From Natrarchaeobius oligotrophus (lineage in GTDB: Archaea > Halobacteriota > Halobacteria > Halobacteriales > Natrialbaceae): a stretch of 64,000 nucleotides of DNA. The position numbers and the translations under genes were made by a program. The notes beneath the pieces are model-generated. The model saw nothing but the letters and a program-made list of their open reading frames with translations. It made no database searches and had not been told where the DNA came from. Position 1 is the first letter of the stretch. Every line of letters begins with the position of its first letter. Positions 45,549 to 54,673 of the stretch are shown here, piece after piece. The stretch covers positions 186,001-250,000 of the forward strand of contig NZ_REFZ01000001.1 in NCBI RefSeq assembly GCF_003841465.1. Reading direction: 5' to 3'.

Positions 45549-45645
45549 TTAACCGGTCGTACCAAGACGAGGTTTCCGCGGGTTTATTGTCGGATTACTC
45601 GGCGTGAAAATCGCAAGAAGGCGGCGCGTTAACCGCACGTACCAA
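45549..45645. promoter_or_regulatory. Two 17-bp direct repeats upstream of the DUF7123-like gene
   Basis: TTAACCGGTCGTACCAA (45549-45565) and TTAACCGCACGTACCAA (45629-45645) match at 15 of 17 positions and are exactly 80 bp apart. The second ends 35 bp before the ATG at 45680. Likely operator or promoter elements. Confidence 0.45.
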
Positions 45646-45679
45646 ACCCCCTAAGGGCGATCCGGTCGTCCGTTCGGGT

Positions 45680-45913
45680 ATGAGCACTGCAACGACGCCC
45701 GACCTCACGACCAAACAGCGCCAGATTCTCCGATACCTGCGCCAGAACGCGGCGACGAAGACCTACTTCAAGTCCCGCCTCATCGGCAAGGAGCTCGGAA
45801 TGACGGCCAAAGAGGTGGGCTCGAACATTACAGCGCTCCAGGAAGGCGACTACGACATCGAGATCGAAAAGTGGGGATACTCCTCCAGTACGACCTGGAA
45901 GGTCGACGCCTAG
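45680..45913 (+). CDS. DUF7123-like haloarchaeal protein
   Basis: 77 residues. The sequence begins MSTATTPDLTTKQRQILRYL and reads as a winged-helix: the recognition part ELGMTAKEVGSNITALQEGD precedes a beta-wing with KWGYSSSTTWKV. I recognise it as the small conserved haloarchaeal family DUF7123. A DNA-binding role is likely from the fold. The 228-bp upstream gap contains two direct repeats. Confidence 0.8.
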   Translation: MSTATTPDLTTKQRQILRYLRQNAATKTYFKSRLIGKELGMTAKEVGSNITALQEGDYDIEIEKWGYSSSTTWKVDA

Positions 45914-46030
45914 AGCCGTCGGTTTACAATTTCCTTCGCGGCGGATTCCGCGACGTTGCGGTCGGCGGCCGCGTTCTCGGCCGACCACAGTCGACAGAAT
46001 ATTCACCACACAGCTGCATCGTCCCGACGA

Positions 46031-46681
46031 ATGACACCGCCGATTCTCTTCGACATGGACGGGATCGTCCTCGAGGGGCCACGCACGCCCCAGGAGGTGT
46101 ACGCGAGCGCCGCCCACGACGCGCTCTCGGAACTCGAGGTCGAACCCACCGTCGAGCAACGTCGGGATTTCGAACGACACGACCTCGAGACGATCGCCAA
46201 CCGTTGCGACGAACTCGAAATCGATCCCGCACGGTTCTGGGACCTGCGCGAGCGGTACGCGTCCGAGCGAACGCACGACCGGATCCAGTCGGGTGACCGA
46301 GGGCGGTACGACGACGTCGACGCGATCGGCGACCTCGCCCGCCACACCACGATCGCGCTCGTGACTAACAACCGCCACCGGACGGCGACGTTCGTCGACG
46401 ACCACTTCGGGCTCGAGTTCGACGCCGTTCGCGGACGCGATCCGACGTTCGAGGGATTCAGGCGCCGAAAGCCGGACCCCTACTACATCGAGGAGACGCT
46501 CGTCGAACTCGGGACCGACGAGGGCATCTACGTCGGCGACTCCGAGTCGGACGTCGTGGCGGGACGGGCGGCCGGCCTCGAGACCGCGTTCGTCCGCCGA
46601 CCCCACAACGCAGATCTCGAGTGTTCGGTCGAGGCGACCTACGAGATCGAGTCGCTCCGGGAGTTGCTCGAACTCGTCTAG
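46031..46681 (+). CDS. HAD superfamily hydrolase
   Basis: 216 residues. Motif I LFDMDGIVLEG supplies the nucleophile Asp8 and Asp10; motif II is LVTNN, motif III includes the Lys in RRKPDPYYIE and motif IV is VGDSESD. The cap (about 25-95) is helical. It belongs to the phosphoglycolate-phosphatase-like group and may act on phosphorylated sugars. Start ATG at 46031. It converges with the Tat-like regulator gene. Confidence 0.85.
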   Translation: MTPPILFDMDGIVLEGPRTPQEVYASAAHDALSELEVEPTVEQRRDFERHDLETIANRCDELEIDPARFWDLRERYASERTHDRIQSGDRGRYDDVDAIGDLARHTTIALVTNNRHRTATFVDDHFGLEFDAVRGRDPTFEGFRRRKPDPYYIEETLVELGTDEGIYVGDSESDVVAGRAAGLETAFVRRPHNADLECSVEATYEIESLRELLELV

Positions 46682-46752
46682 CGGGCGAGTGCCGGAGCCG
46701 TCGTTCGGCGTAGATTCGACACCGCAGTGGTCGTGGCGTCCCCGAGGGTTTC

Positions 46753-47370
46753 CTACCCGTTGTACTCGAGGAACTGATCCGCGTTCTGGGCGAGTTCGAT
46801 CGCGCGCTCGCCGAAGGAGTCGGCGTGACGAACGACGAGCAACAGAACGGTCTCCGGCTGCTCGAGCGCGTAGCCGTCCTCCCGCGAGAGGAGTCCGGCC
46901 TCCTCGAGTTCGTTCGCGTACTTGCTGACGGTGGGCGCGGAGACGTCGAGTGCGTCCGCGAGGTCGCCGGCGCTCGCGTTCGGATCGGAGAGAAGCGTCA
47001 TCAACATCCCTCGGGGCGTATCGCGACGGAGGTATCCCAGCGCCTGCTTTTCGAACTCGTCGAAGCGTCCGGTGGGGACGAATCGCTTGTAATCCCCGTC
47101 GCGATAGCGTTCGATAACGCCGAGGTCTTCGAGGCGTCGGAGGTGGTGTTGGGTCTCGCCGGTGCCGAGCTGGAGGTCGTCTCGAATCTTCGAGAAGTGG
47201 GCACCGGGAGTCGTCGAGAGGTATCCGGCGATCGCGTCGCGGGCGTCGCTTTCGCCCGCGTCGGCGGATGCCGACTCGGAAAAGCCTGCGATCGGCGTGG
47301 CAGCGCCGAGGGCTGCGAATCGGCGCAGGGTCGCTCGTTTGTCGTCGTCGACCCCGTCGGACGGTGTCAT
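46753..47370 (-). CDS. Winged-helix regulator with Tat-like N-terminus
   Basis: 205 residues. The first 35 contain RRFAALGAATPIAGFSESASA, a twin-arginine-like pattern followed by an Ala-rich hydrophobic stretch, unusual on a DNA-binding protein. Two winged-helix domains follow: about 45-100 (FSKIRDDLQLGTGETQHHL) and 110-190 (ASAGDLADALDVSAPTVSKYANELEEAGLL). Possible roles are a membrane-tethered regulator or a mis-scored leader. The promoter GTTTTAC is 31-37 bp upstream. Start ATG 47368-47370. Confidence 0.82.
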   Translation of the reverse strand: MTPSDGVDDDKRATLRRFAALGAATPIAGFSESASADAGESDARDAIAGYLSTTPGAHFSKIRDDLQLGTGETQHHLRRLEDLGVIERYRDGDYKRFVPTGRFDEFEKQALGYLRRDTPRGMLMTLLSDPNASAGDLADALDVSAPTVSKYANELEEAGLLSREDGYALEQPETVLLLVVRHADSFGERAIELAQNADQFLEYNG

Positions 47371-47692
47371 GTCTACCTACCGTTCGAAAAGAGGCGGTGG
47401 GTAAAACAGGTTTCGCTCCAGTTCGTTTAGCGGTAACAGAAACTCGCGGTTCCTTACGAGTGTCGGCGTAGATCGGCAACAGCGTCGCCGACGGCGTCGT
47501 CGACGACGCTCCTGGCCACTCGGCTTTCGGCTCGCCTCGTCGAACTCGAGGCTCTCGAGTCGAGAGGACAGCCGACGATGGGAACCGGCGCGAACGAATC
47601 GGCGATTCCGTCGGGACGAGTCGCGTCAGAGTCGACGGGCGGTACGGTATCGGCCGAAAAGCGAGAGGGGGGATCCGAAGCGACGTGTCGCG
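47371..47692. other. 322-bp gap between regulator and SPFH genes
   Basis: Includes a GTTTTAC element for the regulator and the end of the SPFH gene side. No gene is supported; frames here are short and arginine-rich. Confidence 0.45.
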
Positions 47693-48868
47693 TCAGTTCG
47701 TCGAGTCGTCGTCGTCACCGAGGGCCGCGTCGGTGCCGCCGTCCGTCTGTCCCTGGAAGTCCTGATCCATCTCCTCGATGACCTCTTCGGGATCGGATAT
47801 CGTCGCCGGATCCTCGCCTTCCTTGATCGCCTGTGCCTCCTGTTCCATCGCCTCGACGTCCATCTCGGCTTCCTGGTCGATTTCGCCGATGATCTCGGCG
47901 ATGTCGTCGAGACCGATCAGTTCGCGCGTCTCCTCGTCGAACTCGAGGCTCTCGAGCTGGTCGCCGTCTTCTTTGACGTCGCTGCCCGAGAGGTGCTTGC
48001 CGTAGCGGCCGACCATCGACGTCAGCTCCTGGGGCAGGACGAACGTCGTCGACTCGCTCTGGCCGATCTCGGTCAGCGCGTCCATTCCCTTATCGATGAC
48101 TGCCCGTTCGCCCATCGACTCGGCCGATCGAGCGCGCAGCACGGTCGAGATGGCGTCACCCTGGGCCTCGAGGATCTGGCTCTGTTTCTCACCCTGGGCG
48201 CGGATGATCTCACTCTGTTTGTCACCTTCGGCCTTCTCGACAGCGCTGCGGCGTTCACCCTGGGCCTCGAGAATCATCGCCCGGCGTTTGCGCTCGGCGG
48301 ACGTCTGTTGTTCCATCGCGCGCTGGACGTCCTTCGAGGGGTTCACCTCGCGGACCTCGACGCTCTCGACGCGGATGCCCCACTCGTCGGTGGGTTCGTC
48401 GAGCTCCTGGCGGATCTTGGCGTTGATCTCCTGGCGCTTGTTCAGCGTGTCGTCCAGTTCCATGTCGCCAAGCACCGCCCGCAGCGTCGTCTGGGCGAGG
48501 TTGGAGACGGCCTTCTTGTAGTCGTCGACCTCGAGGAACGCCTTCTTGGCGTCCATCACCTTGATGTAAACGACGGCGTCGGCGGTCACCGGCGAGTTGT
48601 CTCGCGTGATCGCTTCCTGTCGGGGGACGTCTAACGTCTGCGTTCGCATGTCGAACCGATAGGTGTTCGAAACGAACGGTGGAACGAAATTGATCCCCGG
48701 CTCGAGGAGTTTGCGGTACTCCCCAAAGACGGTGAGGGCGCGTTTTTCGTACGCGTCGACGATCTCGATCGCGCTGAGTAACGCGGCGATGACGACGACC
48801 AGGACGAGCGCACCGATGAACAACAGTGCACCGCCCGTGGTCTGCATGGGCAGCAGTTCTAGGACCAT
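47693..48868 (-). CDS. SPFH/Band 7 domain protein (stomatin/HflK-like)
   Basis: 391 residues. One membrane anchor (about 12-33) precedes the SPFH domain (about 50-230: EKRALTVFGEYRKLLEPGINFVP). A coiled-coil region with repeats of EAQG-D/E-K-Q-S (about 205-265) is the flotillin-type oligomerisation domain. The tail is acidic. It should build a membrane ring or microdomain. It lies next to, and is transcribed in the same direction as, an NfeD gene 90 bp away, the classic pair that partners membrane proteases. Start ATG 48866-48868. Confidence 0.9.
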   Translation of the reverse strand: MVLELLPMQTTGGALLFIGALVLVVVIAALLSAIEIVDAYEKRALTVFGEYRKLLEPGINFVPPFVSNTYRFDMRTQTLDVPRQEAITRDNSPVTADAVVYIKVMDAKKAFLEVDDYKKAVSNLAQTTLRAVLGDMELDDTLNKRQEINAKIRQELDEPTDEWGIRVESVEVREVNPSKDVQRAMEQQTSAERKRRAMILEAQGERRSAVEKAEGDKQSEIIRAQGEKQSQILEAQGDAISTVLRARSAESMGERAVIDKGMDALTEIGQSESTTFVLPQELTSMVGRYGKHLSGSDVKEDGDQLESLEFDEETRELIGLDDIAEIIGEIDQEAEMDVEAMEQEAQAIKEGEDPATISDPEEVIEEMDQDFQGQTDGGTDAALGDDDDSTN

Positions 48869-48958
48869 AACTCGTTCTTGTGGCGGTGACGGGAAAAACG
48901 TTCCCTTACCTGAACGACATGTGAACGACAGAATTCCCACGACCGACGACAGGCGACC

Positions 48959-49540
48959 TCAGCTCGATTTTTCGGTTTCGCGTTCGGTCGTCGGCTCCAC
49001 CGACTCGTCGTCGTCAGCGTCGGCGTCGGAGGCTGCGCCTTCTGCGAGTGCGCGATCGATGTCGTCCTCGCCGAGCGACTCGAGCGACTCGACGGTCAAC
49101 ACGTTCCCGCCACCGGGGTCGAGGACGATGATCTCCTCGCCCTCGTCGATCGTTCCGCTGGTCGTTCGCGCGCTGTAGTAGGGAGCGAACCCGCCTTCGT
49201 CGAGCTTCACCTCTCCCTCGCGCGTCGTGATCGTCTCGGTAGCGTAGCCGGTCGAGCCGGCCAGGGAGCCGGAATCTTTCGTCTGGGCGGTTCCCTTCCC
49301 CCCGTAGAAGTCGAACTCGCGGTAGACGTACGTGGCGACGAGCCCGACGAGAAGCGTCAGCGCCGCTAGAACGAACGGGCTAGCGGCCGGCGGAAAGAGC
49401 ACGCCGACCAGGCCCGCGCCGACCAGCGCGACGCCGATGACGATGAGGTGTGCACCCGGCGAGAGGGCCTCGAGCGCCATCAAAATGAGCCCCGCCGTCA
49501 GGAGGACCAGCGGCATGTTCCCGAAGAGGACATCGAGCAT
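48959..49540 (-). CDS. NfeD family membrane protein
   Basis: 193 residues. Several membrane helices in the first 75 residues, then a small OB-fold-like beta domain (about 85-150: TGYATETITTREGEVKLDEG), then an acidic tail. NfeD partners SPFH proteins and clipped S49 proteases in membrane quality control. The downstream SPFH gene is 90 bp away. TATA-like TTTAAT is at 49565-49570, leaderless distance. Start ATG 49538-49540. Confidence 0.9.
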   Translation of the reverse strand: MLDVLFGNMPLVLLTAGLILMALEALSPGAHLIVIGVALVGAGLVGVLFPPAASPFVLAALTLLVGLVATYVYREFDFYGGKGTAQTKDSGSLAGSTGYATETITTREGEVKLDEGGFAPYYSARTTSGTIDEGEEIIVLDPGGGNVLTVESLESLGEDDIDRALAEGAASDADADDDESVEPTTERETEKSS

Positions 49541-49699
49541 AGTCGACGGTTAGGGCTCTGCCCGATTAAATGTTTACTCGACGGTCGTATCAGCTTTGTT
49601 CCAGCCAGACGTTGACCGAACGGATACTGTTTCGTGTCGAATCCGAACGGGGTCGAACGGATGGCGTTCCACGCCGAGCGCGGACGACGAGACGACGGA

Positions 49700-50671
49700 T
49701 CAGGGCGATCCGTTCGTGATTGTCGTGTGCGCGCCGATCAGCGCACCGGCGAGGTCCAGTTCCTCGAGGTGGGTTCCCTCGTCGATGATCGAGCGCCTGA
49801 TGTCGCCGTTTCTGACCGTCGCATCCGGAAAGATCACCGCGTGATCGAGGGTCGTCTCCGCTACGGTGACGCCGTCCATGACGTGAACGTTCTCGCCGAT
49901 CGTTGCGTTTTCGAGGATGGCGGAGTCGGAGACGAGCGAGTTACCCTCGAGGTGCCACGAGACCGCGTCCAGGTAACTTTCCGGGGTGCCGATGTCGAAC
50001 CAGGCTCCCTCGAACGTGTAGGCGTACGTCGGTTCGCGGTTCTGGAGCCACTGGACGAACCAGCCGGGTTCGTCGGGATTGTTGCCCTCTTCGAGGTACG
50101 TCGGGAGCAACGAGAGCGAATCGCGGGGAAACGCGTAACAGGCGATCGAGACGAGCGTGCTCTTGGGATCGTCCGGCTTCTCCTGGAAGTCGACGACGCG
50201 GTCGCCCTCGAGTTCGACCAGTCCGTACGATTTCGCCTTCTCTCGCGAGCCGACGTCGTAGGCGGCGAGCGTCGGTGCGTCCACTTCCCGAAAGTAGTCC
50301 AAAAAGTCGGAGACGGCGAAGCTAATGAGGTTGTCACCGGCGATCACCAGCAGGTCGTCGTCGACGTCCTCGCGGTCGATCAACTGTGCGAGCGCGCCGA
50401 CGACGCCGAACTTGTCGTCTTCCTCCGACGTCTCCTCGATCGAGAGGCGGGGTTTGTCGAACTCGCTCTCCGCCAGGTGCGCCTCGAAATCGGCGGCAAA
50501 ACGCTCGTTGGTGCTGACGTATACCTCGTCGATCCGTTCGTCGGTCTCGAGTTCCGCGAAGATCCGGTCGATGACGGTCGACTCGCCGATGGGGAGAAAC
50601 ATCTTCGGCCGGTGCTTCGTGATCGGCCACATTCTGGTCGCATACCCGCCTGCAAGAACGACGGCTTTCAT
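49700..50671 (-). CDS. Sugar-phosphate nucleotidyltransferase
   Basis: 323 residues. The nucleotidyltransferase signature MKAVVLAGGYATRMWPITKHRPK is N-terminal, with the catalytic metal Asp in VIAGDNLI and substrate residues in VEEGNNPDEPGWFVQWL-like blocks. The last 70 residues contain left-handed beta-helix repeats (LENATIGENVHVMDGVTVAETT). It activates a sugar 1-phosphate as NDP-sugar for glycans, similar to AglF or RmlA. No glycosylation genes are adjacent. Start ATG 50669-50671. Confidence 0.88.
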   Translation of the reverse strand: MKAVVLAGGYATRMWPITKHRPKMFLPIGESTVIDRIFAELETDERIDEVYVSTNERFAADFEAHLAESEFDKPRLSIEETSEEDDKFGVVGALAQLIDREDVDDDLLVIAGDNLISFAVSDFLDYFREVDAPTLAAYDVGSREKAKSYGLVELEGDRVVDFQEKPDDPKSTLVSIACYAFPRDSLSLLPTYLEEGNNPDEPGWFVQWLQNREPTYAYTFEGAWFDIGTPESYLDAVSWHLEGNSLVSDSAILENATIGENVHVMDGVTVAETTLDHAVIFPDATVRNGDIRRSIIDEGTHLEELDLAGALIGAHTTITNGSP

Positions 50672-50824
50672 GCCCTCGCGTTCACCTCGGTGCGGTAAGT
50701 CACTTCCCCTTTCATTCGAGTCGAATCAGTTATTACGAAAACGAAGAACGTACACGATTCAAACGCTGTCGACGAACCCGATTCCGTCCAACAGGGTAAT
50801 GTTCGGGGCAGTCCCAGATCGGAT

Positions 50825-51115
50825 ATGCGAGAAGCCGACGAAACGACGCGAACGCGACTGACCGAGGCGCTGCGCTCGGAGCCGGCGTCGCCGGGCGAAC
50901 TCGCGACCCGGTTCGACCTGACGCCCCACGCGGTCGTCGACCACGTCGAACACGTCGCACGATCGGTCGACGGAACCGACGAACAGTTGCTGGTCGCCCC
51001 GCCGACGTGTCGCGACTGCGGGTTCGACGAGTTCGACCGCCTGCTGAACATTCCGTCGCGATGTCCCTCCTGTAAGAGCGAATCGGTTTCCGAGCCGACG
51101 TTTACCATCGAGTGA
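50825..51115 (+). CDS. HTH/zinc-ribbon transcription regulator (COG3357-like)
   Basis: 96 residues. An HTH (about 10-50: LTEALRSEPASPGELATRFDL) is fused to a zinc ribbon with CRDCGF and CPSCK knuckles, the archaeal COG3357 arrangement. It probably binds DNA or promotes transcription. It is divergent from the sugar nucleotidyltransferase gene, and 153 bp lie between the starts. Confidence 0.85.
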   Translation: MREADETTRTRLTEALRSEPASPGELATRFDLTPHAVVDHVEHVARSVDGTDEQLLVAPPTCRDCGFDEFDRLLNIPSRCPSCKSESVSEPTFTIE

Positions 51116-51356
51116 CGCGTCCGGGAGACGCGACGGCTCGCTGAGGTTTGTGACGCTCCGGCGAACGACAGTACCCCGAGCCGGACAGTCAGCAAAACTG
51201 GCATCCGTGCGGGATTTCGATACTAATATTTATCGTGGAGGCGAGAACTCGGTAGAACCCCTCGAGCAGGTACCGCCGCCCGCACCGACGGACGTCGATT
51301 CTCGTCTCAGCCTCCGACTGCCCGCCACCTGTGACTCGGGGGACCCAAGGATACGA

Positions 51357-51719
51357 ATGACTACCTCGTCCGATTCCGGATTCGACTGCGCCGAGTTCGC
51401 ACTCACGGTTCTCGACTGGCTCGACGACCGCGAGACCCCGTCCGAGAGCGTCGACGCGACGCTCGAACTGCTCGCGAACGAGCGTCGGCGGCTGTTCCTT
51501 CAAGTGATGCGAACCTACGGAGAGCCCCTGACGCTGCCGGACGTCGCCGAAGAGGTTGCGGTGCGAGAGACCGGCTCGAGCGTCACGGAGCTGTCGGCCG
51601 AACGCGTCGCGAACGTCTACATCTCGCTCTATCACGACCACCTGCCGCGACTCGTCGACACGAACCTGCTCGAGTACGATCAGGAGCGAGACCTCGTCTC
51701 GCCGGTCGCGATCGACTGA
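51357..51719 (+). CDS. DUF7344-like winged-helix protein
   Basis: 120 residues: a winged-helix (about 35-110) with VDATLELLANERRRLFLQVM and the recognition part VANVYISLYHDHLPRLVDTNLL, of the haloarchaeal DUF7344 group. No ligand domain. The only clear TATA box (CTAATATTTATC, about 51224-51235) is over 120 bp upstream, so the mRNA has a leader of about 100 nt, which is unusual among mainly leaderless neighbours. Start ATG at 51357. Confidence 0.78.
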   Translation: MTTSSDSGFDCAEFALTVLDWLDDRETPSESVDATLELLANERRRLFLQVMRTYGEPLTLPDVAEEVAVRETGSSVTELSAERVANVYISLYHDHLPRLVDTNLLEYDQERDLVSPVAID

Positions 51720-51794
51720 GACGCGACTCCGTTCGCGGCGTATCGTCCCGTACGTCTGACGGAGATTTAACACGGCGAGCGATCAACGACGGGT

Positions 51795-52877
51795 ATGGAT
51801 TCCCTTCTCGTCTACGGCTCCTACGGCTACACCGGTAGGCTGATCGTCAGCGAAGCCGTCTCGCGGGGGGGATCGCCGGTCGTCGCGGGTCGAAACGGCG
51901 AGTCGGTGAGACGGCAGGCCGGCGCGCTCGGCCTCGATTCCCGGACGTTCGATCTCGAATCCGCCGATCTCGTCGACTCTCTCGCGGAGTTCGACGCCGT
52001 GTTGAACTGCGCGGGGCCGTTCGTCGAGACGGCCGTTCCGATGGTCGAGGCCTGCCTCGAAGTCGAGGTGGACTACCTGGACGTCACCGGCGAGTTCCCG
52101 GTGTTCCAGCGGCTCACGGGGTACGACGAAGCGGCCCGCGACGCCGGGATCACGCTGTTGCCCGGCGTCGGCTTCGACGTCGTTCCGACGGACTGTCTGG
52201 CGGCGTTTCTCCACGAGCAGCTTCCGTCGGCCGACCGGCTCGTCCTGGCCGTCAGCGGGTCGGGCACTCCCTCGAGCGGAACGGCACGCTCGTTGCTCGA
52301 GATCGCGGGAGACGGCGGCGTCGTTCGGCGGAACGGCCGGCTCGTCGAGGTGCCGGCGGCGTTTCGGTCCCGCGAGATCGACTTCGGCGACGGACCGGAA
52401 CACGCCGTGACGATCCCCCTCGGCGACGTCGTCACCGCGGCGGAGAGTACGGGGATCGGATCGATCGAAGTGTACGCGGCCATGCCGCCGTGGGCCGCGC
52501 GGGCGATGTCCGCCGTGGATTCGCTCGGACGACTGCTCGAGGCGAGTCCCGTCGAACGAGCGGTTTCACGCCTGATCGACGCGGTTCTCGACGGACCCGA
52601 CGATCGCGAGCGGAGAGAATCGAGCATCGACGTCTGGGGAGAGGTCAGCGAAAGCGAGTCGGACGGACGCCGCGTGCGTGCGACGATGCGAACGCCGAAC
52701 CCGTACGCGCTGACCGCGGAAACTGCGGCCGTCGCCGCCCAGCGGGTGGTAGACCGACGATCCAGGGACGACCGCGTACCGCCGGGATTCCAGACGCCGG
52801 CGACCGCGTTCGGATCCGAGTTCGCCCTCGAGTTCGGGGGCGTCGAGCGGACGGTGCTCGAGACGCCGGACGACTGA
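51795..52877 (+). CDS. Saccharopine dehydrogenase-like/trans-acting enoyl reductase family
   Basis: 360 residues. N-terminal Rossmann motif SYGYTGRLIVSEA near residue 8, and GRNGES for the cofactor, then NCAGPFVETAVPMVEACLE and GVGFDVVPTDCLAA. These match the saccharopine-dehydrogenase-like proteins typified by mycobacterial trans-acting enoyl reductases and human SCCPDH. It may act on lipids. The ATG at 51795 is clear. It converges on the aminotransferase class IV gene. Confidence 0.85.
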   Translation: MDSLLVYGSYGYTGRLIVSEAVSRGGSPVVAGRNGESVRRQAGALGLDSRTFDLESADLVDSLAEFDAVLNCAGPFVETAVPMVEACLEVEVDYLDVTGEFPVFQRLTGYDEAARDAGITLLPGVGFDVVPTDCLAAFLHEQLPSADRLVLAVSGSGTPSSGTARSLLEIAGDGGVVRRNGRLVEVPAAFRSREIDFGDGPEHAVTIPLGDVVTAAESTGIGSIEVYAAMPPWAARAMSAVDSLGRLLEASPVERAVSRLIDAVLDGPDDRERRESSIDVWGEVSESESDGRRVRATMRTPNPYALTAETAAVAAQRVVDRRSRDDRVPPGFQTPATAFGSEFALEFGGVERTVLETPDD

Positions 52878-52992
52878 TCGGGAGGGACGCCGGGAGTCGA
52901 CTCCAGCGGAACCCGCCGTTTCTCCCGATCGCCGCCGCCTCGACGAGTGGTCGGAGATCGCGGAGGGGGTCAACGGACGGCGATCGGGAACG

Positions 52993-53892
52993 CTATCGAC
53001 GGTAGCACGTCGTCTCGACGTACTCGTCGTACAGCCGCGAGAGGCGATCGGTGATCGGTCCACCGCCGATCGATCGTCCGTCGATCGCGGCGACCGGACG
53101 AAGCTCCCAGGTTCGGTTCGTGAGGAACGCCTCGTCGGCCTCGAGAACGTCGTCGAGTTCGTACCGCCCTTCCTCGGTCGGGACGTCCGCCGCCTCGGCC
53201 AGTTCGAGGACCGTCTCGCGGGTGATCCCCGGCAGCACGGGACCGTCGATCGACGGCGTGTGCAGTCGACCGTCGTCGACGAAAAACAGGTTGCTGGTCG
53301 CGCCCTCGGCGACGCCCCCCTCGAGATCGAACATGAGTGCTTCGTCCGCGTCGCTCGCGTCGCCCGCGGATCCGGACGCCGCGAGTTCGATCCGAGCCAG
53401 AATGCCGTTCAGATAGTTGTGGGTCTTCGCGGCGGAGGGAATCGCCTCGTCGGGAATCCGGCGGATCTCGACGGAGCGAACGGTCGCCGGCCCGTCCCAG
53501 ACGGGACTCCCCTCGAGCCCGCCGCGAGGAAGCGGTCTGACGACGATCACGACGGTGGGATCGACCTCGGGACGGGGCGTCAACTTCCCCGGCTGGACGC
53601 CGCGGGTGATCGACAGGCGCACGTACGCGTCAGTGAGGTCGTTCGCCGCGAGCGTCTCGTCGATCCGTTCGCGCAGGTCGTCGAGCGAAACGCCGTGTGC
53701 GAGCGAGAGCGCCTCGCAGGTTCGCTCGAGCCGCGCCGCGTGGGCGTCCCACTCGAGGATCGTCCCGCCGTAGGCTCGCATGGTCTCGAACGCGCCGTCG
53801 CCGTAGCGAAAGCCGCGGTCGTCGACGCTGACCGTCGCCTCCGTGGCTGGAACGACCTCGCCGTCGACGTGGTAGTATCGCTCGTCAGTCAC
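52993..53892 (-). CDS. pabC: Class IV aminotransferase/aminodeoxychorismate lyase-like
   Basis: 299 residues. PLP lysine is Lys156 in SAAKTHNYLNG. Motifs are those of fold type IV (branched-chain, D-Ala and aminodeoxychorismate lyases): GDGAFETMRA and ATSNLFFV. The adjacent glutamine amidotransferase (8-bp overlap) and chorismate-binding genes suggest it releases 4-aminobenzoate and pyruvate from aminodeoxychorismate. Branched-chain aminotransferase is the main alternative. Confidence 0.83.
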   Translation of the reverse strand: MTDERYYHVDGEVVPATEATVSVDDRGFRYGDGAFETMRAYGGTILEWDAHAARLERTCEALSLAHGVSLDDLRERIDETLAANDLTDAYVRLSITRGVQPGKLTPRPEVDPTVVIVVRPLPRGGLEGSPVWDGPATVRSVEIRRIPDEAIPSAAKTHNYLNGILARIELAASGSAGDASDADEALMFDLEGGVAEGATSNLFFVDDGRLHTPSIDGPVLPGITRETVLELAEAADVPTEEGRYELDDVLEADEAFLTNRTWELRPVAAIDGRSIGGGPITDRLSRLYDEYVETTCYRR

Positions 53893-54673
53893 GGTCGTCT
53901 CCGTCCGACTCGTTCGCCCGACGGTTGCGCTCGATCGACGGTTCGCCGCCTTCCTCGCGGTTGCTCGACGGGCCGGCGCTCTCGGTTCGTGCCAGTCGAC
54001 AGAAGTTCGCGATCATCCGCTTTCCCACCTCGAGCGAGATGTCCTCTCCGCGGCGGGGTCGTTCGCTCGCGTCGGACTCTCCGTCCGCGCGGCGAGCGGC
54101 GGTCTCCCCGTCCCGGCGACGCGTCAGGATGCTCTCGGGGTGGAACTGGACCCCGACGTGAGGTTTCTCGCGGTGGCGAACGGCCATCAACACGCCGCGC
54201 TCGTCGACCGTCCGGGCGGTCTCCTCGAGCGAGTCGGGCAGATCGCGGCGTTCGACGGCCAGCGAGTGATAGCGCCCGACCTGAAATCGTGAGGGTAACC
54301 CCGCGAAGAGCCCGTCGCCGTCGTGGCCGACGACCGACGGTTTCCCGTGGACGACCTCGGGGGCGTGGACGACCCGCGATCCGTTCGCCGCACAGAGGGC
54401 CTGGTGACCCAGGCAGACGCCCAGCGTCGGATACGACGTTCGTTCGAACAGCGGAATCGAGATTCCCGCTTCCTGGGGCGTTCCCGGGCCGGGAGAAACG
54501 ACGACTCCCGTCGGATCGAGGTCGCGGACGGCCGCGAGATCGACCTCGTCGTTTCGGCGGACGATCACCTCGTCCGCGACCTCGCCGACGTACTGGACGA
54601 GGTTGTAGGCGAACGAGTCGTAATTGTCGACGACGAGGATCCTGGTCGGCGCGGGTTCGTCGGCGTCACTCAT
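53885..54673 (-). CDS. pabA: Glutamine amidotransferase subunit, PabA/TrpG
   Basis: 262 residues. Nucleophile Cys87 is in GVCLGHQAL; His178 and Glu180 in VQFHPES complete the triad. It starts around [18 protein letters not shown]. The C-terminal 70 residues are Arg/Ser/Glu-rich and beyond the usual length of about 190 to 195 residues. It supplies ammonia to the chorismate partner. Start ATG 54671-54673 overlaps the pabB-like gene by 8 bp and the aminotransferase gene by 8 bp. Confidence 0.88.
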   Translation of the reverse strand: MSDADEPAPTRILVVDNYDSFAYNLVQYVGEVADEVIVRRNDEVDLAAVRDLDPTGVVVSPGPGTPQEAGISIPLFERTSYPTLGVCLGHQALCAANGSRVVHAPEVVHGKPSVVGHDGDGLFAGLPSRFQVGRYHSLAVERRDLPDSLEETARTVDERGVLMAVRHREKPHVGVQFHPESILTRRRDGETAARRADGESDASERPRRGEDISLEVGKRMIANFCRLARTESAGPSSNREEGGEPSIERNRRANESDGDDRD

